Of a stretch of DNA of 64,000 nt, positions 58,311 through 64,000 are shown piece after piece. Each line of letters opens with the position of its first letter. Positions within the stretch are counted from its first letter, which is position 1. The DNA is from Roseivivax jejudonensis. GTDB taxonomy: Bacteria; Pseudomonadota; Alphaproteobacteria; Rhodobacterales; Rhodobacteraceae. A model generated the notes under the pieces. That model had not been told where the DNA came from. It ran no database searches and was given only the letters and a program-made list of their open reading frames with translations. The translations under genes were made by a program, and so were the position numbers. The DNA lies in contig NZ_FWFK01000002.1 in the NCBI RefSeq assembly GCF_900172265.1, positions 62,001 to 126,000 of the forward strand, written 5' to 3'.

Positions 58311-58843
58311 CCTTTCGCACCCTGCTGCTGGCCGTCGCGGCGCTTCCGGGCGTCGGCGCGGCGGCCGAGGGCGTGCCGCGCGCGCTGACGGAACGCGCCG
58401 CGTGGACGGAAGAAATGCGCGAGCTCCTGCGGGCCTCGCCCGAGATCGTCGCGCCGGCGCTCGGGCCGACGGCGCGCATGTCGCGCACGATCGCGCAGGA
58501 GATGTACGCCGACGAGATCGCCTCCGACCTCGCCCGGATCGAGGCGGAGGCCGCGCGCCTCTTCGCGCGCGACCGCCCGGCCCTCGGCGCCGCGGACCAG
58601 CCGGCCGAAATCGCGCTGTTCGTCGGCCCGGACTGCCCGGCCTGCGCCACCGCGCGCGACGAGCTCGATACGCTTGCCGCACGGCTCGGCGTCGCGGCGA
58701 CGCTGATCGACGTGTCGGATCCCGAGGATGCCGCGCTGATGGCGCGACTGACGCTTGACCAGGTGCCGTCCTACGCGATGGCCGACAAGCTGATCCGCGG
58801 GCACATGCCGGCCATTGCGCTGGAGCGCTACCTGAGCGAGTAG
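58307..58843 (+). CDS. Small secreted thioredoxin-fold protein with CPAC motif
   Basis: The 178-residue protein has a signal peptide (1-20) and a C-terminal thioredoxin-like region with C110-PA-C113 in FVGPDCPACATARDELD and a cis-Pro-like VPSYAMADKLIRG. It lacks the helical insertion of DsbA. Overlap by four bases with the DsbA-like gene suggests co-translation. It may be a redox partner, perhaps a reductase or chaperone; the role is inferred. Confidence 0.7.
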   Translation: MTFRTLLLAVAALPGVGAAAEGVPRALTERAAWTEEMRELLRASPEIVAPALGPTARMSRTIAQEMYADEIASDLARIEAEAARLFARDRPALGAADQPAEIALFVGPDCPACATARDELDTLAARLGVAATLIDVSDPEDAALMARLTLDQVPSYAMADKLIRGHMPAIALERYLSE

Positions 58844-58891
58844 GGCCCGAGCGGCCGCGCGCGGCGTGCCGCATCAGACGCCGGAGCCTCC

Positions 58892-59665
58892 ATGACCCTC
58901 GTGATCGACATCGCCCTCGACTACGCGCTGTCCGCGCCGACCGACTGCCTGTTGCAGTTGCGGGCGGCGCAGATGCCGGACCAGAGCGTTCCGGTCGAAA
59001 CGCTCGACTTCGGATCGCTCGAGACCTGGGAAGGGCCGGCGCAGGATGGCGTCGGCACCCGGATCTGGTGCCGGCCGGAGGGCACGCTGGTGTGCCGCTA
59101 CCACGCCGAGGTCGAGATCGCGCGCAAGACGCCCGACATCGCCGGCCTGCCGGCGTCGGCCCCGGCCGACCTGCCGTCCGAGGTGGTCAAGTACCTCTTT
59201 CCGTCGCGCTACTGCCCGTCGGACAAGTTCCTGAGCTTCGTGGCGCAGGAATTCGGCGCGTTCAGCGGCGGCGCCAAGGTCGCCGCAATGCGGGATTTCG
59301 TGGCGTCCAACCTGACCTACGTGCCGGGCGCGTCGACGCCGGAGACCTCCGCGCTCGAGACCTTCGTCACGCGTCAGGGCGTCTGCCGCGACTTCGCGCA
59401 CATGCTGATCACGCTTCTGCGGGCGGGCACGATCCCTGCGCGCTTCGTGTCGGCGTACGGGCTCAACGTGACGCCGCCCGACTTCCACGCGGTGGTCGAG
59501 GTCTGGCTCGACGGCGCCTGGCACCTGATCGATCCGAGCGGCATGACCGTGCCGTGGGACCTCGCCCGGATCAGCGTCGGCCGGGACGCGACCGACGTCG
59601 CCTTCCTGACCACCTACGGCCCGGCGGTCCTGCAGCATCAGAGCGTGCGGGTAAACGCGCGCTGA
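58892..59665 (+). CDS. Transglutaminase-like cysteine protease family protein
   Basis: The 257-residue protein has a transglutaminase core with the catalytic triad Cys165 (RQGVCRDFAHM), His199 (PPDFHAVVEVW) and Asp214 (HLIDPSG), preceded by a beta-rich N-terminal region. Bacterial members may be peptidases or crosslinkers; the true function is unknown. There is no signal peptide. It converges on ispG, with repeat copy C between them. Confidence 0.88.
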   Translation: MTLVIDIALDYALSAPTDCLLQLRAAQMPDQSVPVETLDFGSLETWEGPAQDGVGTRIWCRPEGTLVCRYHAEVEIARKTPDIAGLPASAPADLPSEVVKYLFPSRYCPSDKFLSFVAQEFGAFSGGAKVAAMRDFVASNLTYVPGASTPETSALETFVTRQGVCRDFAHMLITLLRAGTIPARFVSAYGLNVTPPDFHAVVEVWLDGAWHLIDPSGMTVPWDLARISVGRDATDVAFLTTYGPAVLQHQSVRVNAR

Positions 59666-59697
59666 ACGGCCGCGGCGCCCACGTGGCGTCGACGGGA

Positions 59698-59747
59698 CCG
59701 GGGGCGCTGCCCCCGGACCCCCGGGGTTTTCCGGCAAGATGAAGATG
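59698..59747 (+). repeat. Dispersed intergenic stem-loop repeat, copy C
   Basis: An 8-bp hairpin CCGGGGGC-GCT-GCCCCCGG (59698-59716) is followed by ACCCCCGGGGTTTTCCGGCA and AGATGAAGATG. The hairpin core with three-base loop, the CCCCGG and the AAGA(T/A)GAAG tail match copies A (17348-17398) and B (22302-22349) with some divergence. It lies between convergent genes. Confidence 0.7.
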
Positions 59748-59776
59748 CGACCGGGGCGCGTCGCGCCGGCGGTCGA

Positions 59777-60910
59777 TCATTCGGCGGCTTCGGTCGCGGC
59801 CGCTTCGGCGGAGTCGATCTCGGCAGCCTTCTTTTCGACCTGCTCGACGATGTGGTCGATCATTTCGTCGTTCGACATGGCGTGCGATTTCTGGCCGGCG
59901 AGATAGACCATGCCGCGTCCGGCACCGCCGCCGGTGAATCCGACATCGGTCATCAGCGCCTCGCCCGGGCCGTTCACCACGCAACCGATGATCGAGAGCG
60001 ACATCGGCGTGGTGATGTGGGCGAGCCGGTCCTCGAGGATCTCGACCGTCTTGATGACGTCGAAGCCCTGCCGCGCGCAGGACGGGCAGGAGATGATGTT
60101 CACGCCGCGATGGCGCAGGCCCAGCGACTTGAGGATCTCGTAGCCGACCTTGACCTCTTCGACCGGATCGGCGGAGAGCGAGACGCGGATCGTGTCGCCG
60201 ATGCCCATCCACAGAAGATTGCCGAGGCCGATCGCAGACTTGATCGTGCCCGAGGTCAGTCCACCGGCCTCGGTAATGCCGAGATGGATCGGCGCGTCCG
60301 TCGCCTCGGCGATGCCCTGGTAGGCGGCGGCGGCAAGGAAGACGTCGGAGGCCTTCACCGAGATCTTGAACTCGTGGAAATCGTTGTCCTGCAGGATCCG
60401 GATATGTTCGAACCCCGATTCCACCATCGCCTCCGGACAGGGCTCACCGTATTTCTCGAGAAGGTGGCGTTCGAGGCTGCCGGCGTTGACGCCGATCCGC
60501 ATGGAGCAACCGTGGTCGCGCGCCGCGGCGATGACCTCGCGCACGCGATCCTCGGAGCCGATGTTGCCGGGATTGATGCGCAGGCAGGCGGCGCCGGCCT
60601 CGGCCGCCTCGATGCCGCGGCGGTAGTGGAAGTGGATATCGGCGACGATCGGGACCGGGCTTTCGCGCACGATCTCCTTGAGCGCGCGGGAGGAATCCTC
60701 GTCGGGCACAGAGACGCGGACGATGTCGGCCCCGGCCTCCGCAGCGCGCTGGATCTGATCGACCGTGGCCCGGACATCGGTCGTGTCGGTGTTCGTCATC
60801 GTCTGCACCGAAATCGGCGCGTCGCCACCGACCGGCACCGAGCCGACCATGATGCGTCGTGCGCTGCGGCGATAGATGTTGCGCCAGGGGCGGACGTGGT
60901 TGAGGCTCAT
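59777..60910 (-). CDS. ispG: 4-hydroxy-3-methylbut-2-enyl diphosphate synthase
   Basis: This MEP-pathway isoprenoid enzyme (GcpE) uses a [4Fe-4S] cluster. The 377-residue protein has [61 protein letters not shown] and the cluster ligands in [12 protein letters not shown] and [10 protein letters not shown]. It ends in an alanine/glutamate-rich tail. It lies after the RodZ-like gene, a neighbourhood seen in many Proteobacteria. Confidence 0.96.
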   Translation of the reverse strand: MSLNHVRPWRNIYRRSARRIMVGSVPVGGDAPISVQTMTNTDTTDVRATVDQIQRAAEAGADIVRVSVPDEDSSRALKEIVRESPVPIVADIHFHYRRGIEAAEAGAACLRINPGNIGSEDRVREVIAAARDHGCSMRIGVNAGSLERHLLEKYGEPCPEAMVESGFEHIRILQDNDFHEFKISVKASDVFLAAAAYQGIAEATDAPIHLGITEAGGLTSGTIKSAIGLGNLLWMGIGDTIRVSLSADPVEEVKVGYEILKSLGLRHRGVNIISCPSCARQGFDVIKTVEILEDRLAHITTPMSLSIIGCVVNGPGEALMTDVGFTGGGAGRGMVYLAGQKSHAMSNDEMIDHIVEQVEKKAAEIDSAEAAATEAAE

Positions 60911-61009
60911 GGATCCTCCGTCGAGCGTCGCGAACGCGGGGCCCGGACCGGGCGCCGTTCTGCCACGTTAGCTAGCCGTTGGCGCGCACCGCTTCAACCG
61001 GCGCGACCG

Positions 61010-62725
61010 TCACTCCTGCGACCCGGCGCCGTCGGCGGAGGGCGCGCGGGCGTCGGGCGACGGGTTGAGCTCGGCCACGACCTTGCCCAGCACCGCGTTC
61101 TGGCTCGGATCGGCCGGCGACATCTCCTGCGTCACGCCGGCCACGGACAGCGCGAGGTTGTCCTCGATCTGGCCGACGCCGCCATAGGGCCCGAACGTGC
61201 GGCCGTTGACCGCGAAGTACACCGCGCCGGCATTGCCGGTGCGGATCGTGGGCGCCTGCTCGGTCGCGGGCACGTTGTAGGTGTCGCCGGGCTGCATCAT
61301 GCTTTCGAAGATGGTGGCCCCGGCGGCGTCGCGCACGCGCACCCAGGTTTCGGCGGTGGCCAGCACGGTGACGCCGGGCGCGCCGTCCTCGAGCACTTTC
61401 GGCCCGGGGAGCGCGGGCTCGGGCTGTGCCGGTGCGGCGGCGGCGAGCGCGCGCGGCGTGGTCACCGGCGACGGCGCGGGGCGATCGAGGTTCAGTTCCG
61501 CCACGACGCGGGCAAGATCGTCATCGGTCGCCGGTGCAGCCACCGCGAAGCGCTCGGTCACCGCTTCCTCGGCGAGGGTGACGCCGGAAGTGACGGCCCC
61601 GCGGGGGCCGACCGGGCCGTAGGTCCGGCCCGCGACGGCGATGTAGATCGCGCCGGATTCGCCGGCGCGCAATTGCGGCGCCTCGGCGCCGGGCGCGGGC
61701 GCCCAGGTGTCGCCTGCGTTGAGGATCCCTTCGTAGAGCATCGCGCCTTCGGCATCGGTCACGCGCACCCAGGACGGTCGGACGGCGATGAGCGTCACGC
61801 CCTCTCGCGGGCCCGTGACCGGCGTGTTGCTGCCCTCGCCGCCGAGCACCTCGGCCAGCGTGGCCTCGATCGCCGACGTCGCATTGTTGGCGGTCTGCAC
61901 GTTCGGCATGTCGTCACGACCGAGGCCGGCGAAGGCGCCGACGCGGGCGGGATCGAGCGTGGAGATCGGGGCGTCGCGCGCGACGAGGACCGGAACGTCG
62001 AGCGCCTGCGGACGGTAAAGTCGGTCGAGCGCCTCGTTCGAGGGCGGCGAGAAAACCCCCGCGCTCTCGACCGCCTCGGCCTCGTCCTCGGGCGCGGCCG
62101 GGCGGGCGGCGGCGACTGGATCGAGATCCGACAGGACGATCGGCGTCTGGTCGACCGGCGTGACCTGCACGCGCTGGATCTCCTGCAGGACGGTCCAGCC
62201 GCCGTAGCCGATGCCGCCGATCAGCGCGACAAGAACGAGCATGGAGCCGATGGCCCCGGGCTCGATCCGCGCAAAGAGGCCATCATTGGCGGGCGCGAAG
62301 GGCAGCGCGGGCTGCTTGAACGGATCGCGCGAGGCAGCCTTAGCCGCCGGTTCGGCCGGACGCTCCATGGGACGTTTGACCACCGACGCCTCGGCCGACA
62401 TGCCGTGGGCGACCGAAAACCCGCTTTCGGCACAGAACGCCTGGAACGTCTCGTCCGGATCCATCCCGAGGTACCGGGCGTAGGAGCGCACGTAGCCGGC
62501 GATAAAGCCCGGCGTGTCGAAGGCGGACGGATCGCAGTTCTCGATCGCGGCGATGTAGGAGGCCTTGATCCGCAGCTCGCGCTGGACGTCGAGCAACGAC
62601 TTGCCCATCGTCGCACGCTCGCCACGCATGACGTCGCCCAGGCGCAGATCAAAATCGTCGAAGCCGCGTGGCGATCCGCCCGCGGTATCGGCCTCGTTCT
62701 GCGGAGAAGTCATCCGCCAAGTCAT
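61010..62725 (-). CDS. RodZ-like helix-turn-helix protein with two DUF4115 domains
   Basis: The 571-residue protein has a cytoplasmic HTH domain (about 27-95, with LRIKASYIAAIENCDPSAFD), a membrane segment (about 158-178), and a long periplasmic part. That part contains two similar DUF4115 domains: 309-380 (VTLIAVRPSWVRVTDAEGAM) and 450-530 (VTVLATAETWVRVRDAAGAT). RodZ links MreB to the cell wall and normally has one C-terminal domain. The start at 62725 has AGGG eight bases upstream. Confidence 0.85.
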   Translation of the reverse strand: MTWRMTSPQNEADTAGGSPRGFDDFDLRLGDVMRGERATMGKSLLDVQRELRIKASYIAAIENCDPSAFDTPGFIAGYVRSYARYLGMDPDETFQAFCAESGFSVAHGMSAEASVVKRPMERPAEPAAKAASRDPFKQPALPFAPANDGLFARIEPGAIGSMLVLVALIGGIGYGGWTVLQEIQRVQVTPVDQTPIVLSDLDPVAAARPAAPEDEAEAVESAGVFSPPSNEALDRLYRPQALDVPVLVARDAPISTLDPARVGAFAGLGRDDMPNVQTANNATSAIEATLAEVLGGEGSNTPVTGPREGVTLIAVRPSWVRVTDAEGAMLYEGILNAGDTWAPAPGAEAPQLRAGESGAIYIAVAGRTYGPVGPRGAVTSGVTLAEEAVTERFAVAAPATDDDLARVVAELNLDRPAPSPVTTPRALAAAAPAQPEPALPGPKVLEDGAPGVTVLATAETWVRVRDAAGATIFESMMQPGDTYNVPATEQAPTIRTGNAGAVYFAVNGRTFGPYGGVGQIEDNLALSVAGVTQEMSPADPSQNAVLGKVVAELNPSPDARAPSADGAGSQE

Positions 62726-62863
62726 TGCGGTTGCCCTGAAATCACCGTCGATTGTCCCGTGCCTGCGCCAGGCGCGTATCCCCGACCCTACGTCATGGCC
62801 GAGTCGCGCTCCTTATTGACCCGACATTAACATAGCATGCGTGATCCGACAGGATTTTGACGC

Positions 62864-64000
62864 TCAGGCGGAGAGTTCGGCGCGATTCAGCGCACAATGC
62901 GACCAAAGCTCGTCCATCGCGTTAACGAGATGGTCGATTTCCCGGGGGCCGTGTACCGGCGACGGCGTGAAGCGCAGCCGCTCGGTTCCGCGCGGCACCG
63001 TCGGGAAATTGATCGGCTGGACGTAGATGCCGTAGCCGTCCAGCAGCATGTCCGACAGCTGCTTGGTGTGGACCGGATCGCCGACGATGACGGGAACGAT
63101 GTGACTGCCGTGATCGATCAGCGGCAGGCCCATCGCCTTAAGCCGGGTCTTGAGGATGGTGGCCTGCGTCTGATGCCGCTCGCGAAGGGCCCGGTCCTGT
63201 TTCAAATGCGCGACCGAGGCGGCGGCCCCAGCCGCGACCGCGGGCGGCAGCGAGGTGGTGAAGATGAAGCCCGGCGCGTAGGACCGGATCGCGTCGCACA
63301 TCCGGGCCGATGCCGCGATATAGCCGCCCATGACGCCGTAGGCCTTGGCCAGCGTACCATTGATGATGTCGAGACGGTGCATCAGGCGATCGCGCTCGGC
63401 CACACCGCCGCCACGAGGGCCGTACATGCCGACGGCGTGCACCTCGTCGATATAGGTCAGCGCGCCGAATTCGTCCGCGAGATCGCAGATCGCCTCGATC
63501 GGGCCGAAATCGCCGTCCATCGAATAGACGGACTCGAAGGCGATGAGCTTCGGCGCGGCGGGGTCGTCGGCTTCCAGCAATTCACGCAGATGCGCGACAT
63601 CGTTGTGACGAAAGATGCGCTTGGCGCCGCCGTTGCGGCGAACGCCCTCGATCATCGAGGCGTGGTTCAGCGCGTCGGAATAGATGATGAGACCGGGAAA
63701 GAGCTTCGGCAGGGTCGAGAGCGTCGCGTCGTTCGCGATGTAGGCGGAGGTGAACAGCAGCGCCGCCTCCTTGCCGTGAAGATCGGCCAGCTCGGACTCC
63801 AGTCGTTTGTGATAGACCGTGGTGCCGGAGATGTTGCGGGTGCCCCCCGAGCCGGCGCCGGTGGCATCCACGGCCTCGTGCATTGCCTCGAGCACCGCCG
63901 GATGCTGACCCATGCCGAGGTAGTCGTTGCCGCACCACACGGTGATCGGCGTTTCCGACCCGTCGGGCTTGCGCCATGTTGCATGGGGAAAATGGCCGCG
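62864..64000 (-). CDS. hemA: 5-aminolevulinate synthase (5' end outside window)
   Basis: This makes 5-aminolevulinate from glycine and succinyl-CoA for tetrapyrrole synthesis. The visible 378 codons read from the window edge ([20 protein letters not shown]) into [50 protein letters not shown] and the PLP-binding region [13 protein letters not shown] with its Lys, ending [10 protein letters not shown]. About 25-35 residues are missing at the start. This enzyme is diagnostic of Alphaproteobacteria. Confidence 0.96.
   Translation of the reverse strand, partial: RGHFPHATWRKPDGSETPITVWCGNDYLGMGQHPAVLEAMHEAVDATGAGSGGTRNISGTTVYHKRLESELADLHGKEAALLFTSAYIANDATLSTLPKLFPGLIIYSDALNHASMIEGVRRNGGAKRIFRHNDVAHLRELLEADDPAAPKLIAFESVYSMDGDFGPIEAICDLADEFGALTYIDEVHAVGMYGPRGGGVAERDRLMHRLDIINGTLAKAYGVMGGYIAASARMCDAIRSYAPGFIFTTSLPPAVAAGAAASVAHLKQDRALRERHQTQATILKTRLKAMGLPLIDHGSHIVPVIVGDPVHTKQLSDMLLDGYGIYVQPINFPTVPRGTERLRFTPSPVHGPREIDHLVNAMDELWSHCALNRAELSA

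Noticed and set aside
59852-62830. 992-codon plus-strand open frame opposite ispG and the RodZ-like gene
   Set aside because: It spans two recognised genes and their gap on the other strand with no domain-like sequence; it is an effect of high GC.

Overview
The window is a 64 kb stretch of a high-GC chromosome from an alphaproteobacterium, most likely Rhodobacteraceae (Rhodobacter/Roseobacter type). The evidence is the gene content: 5-aminolevulinate synthase (hemA) instead of the glutamate route, a CckA kinase, a PAS_5 protein, PstA/PstC with long periplasmic extensions, a corrinoid protein with a DUF1638 neighbour, and a dispersed stem-loop repeat typical of the group. It is mostly core chromosome. 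I saw no insertion sequence, prophage, CRISPR array, tRNA or rRNA.

Layout. 1-8246 is a phosphate locus: pstS-pstC-pstA-pstB-phoU on the minus strand behind a Pho box, with phoR further upstream. A plus-strand FkbM-methyltransferase/GT61 fusion sits between phoR and pstS. 8260-12505 holds a Cys/Met PLP enzyme, a gamma-carbonic-anhydrase-like protein, gmk, yicC and a PAS_5 protein. 12554-17279 holds galU, divergent from a three-gene operon gpsA-ggpP-ggpS that appears dedicated to the compatible solute glucosylglycerol. 17418-26001 has class II DAHP synthase, a GlxA-type AraC regulator and a branched-chain-amino-acid-type ABC transporter operon that includes a small six-cysteine secreted protein.

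26262-33548 holds a CHRD/RTX protein, a radical SAM protein behind a SOS box, a corrinoid protein plus a small membrane protein plus DUF1638, and a divergent polysaccharide deacetylase. 33796-37908 is trpD-ung-trpC-moaC-moeA, overlapping or tightly spaced. 37915-47071 has cckA, an RsmB-like methyltransferase, a DksA/TraR zinc finger protein, guaB, a class III CoA-transferase and a RamA-like ferredoxin/ASKHA protein. The corrinoid protein at 30110 and the RamA-like activator at 45035 are plausibly parts of the split B12-dependent methionine synthase of this family.

47079-50888 holds a serine hydrolase and ilvBN. Upstream of ilvBN there is a sigma70-like promoter, a 16-codon leader peptide rich in rare Leu/Val/Ile codons, and a terminator, which together form a textbook-like attenuator. 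51197-64000 holds an XRE regulator, prfB, a PBP1A, a periplasmic amidase, two thioredoxin-fold secreted proteins, a transglutaminase, ispG, a RodZ-like protein with a duplicated C-terminal domain, and hemA, which is cut by the window edge.

Starts were chosen from Shine-Dalgarno sites, overlaps and family alignment from memory. Functions come from recognising motifs, not from database searches.
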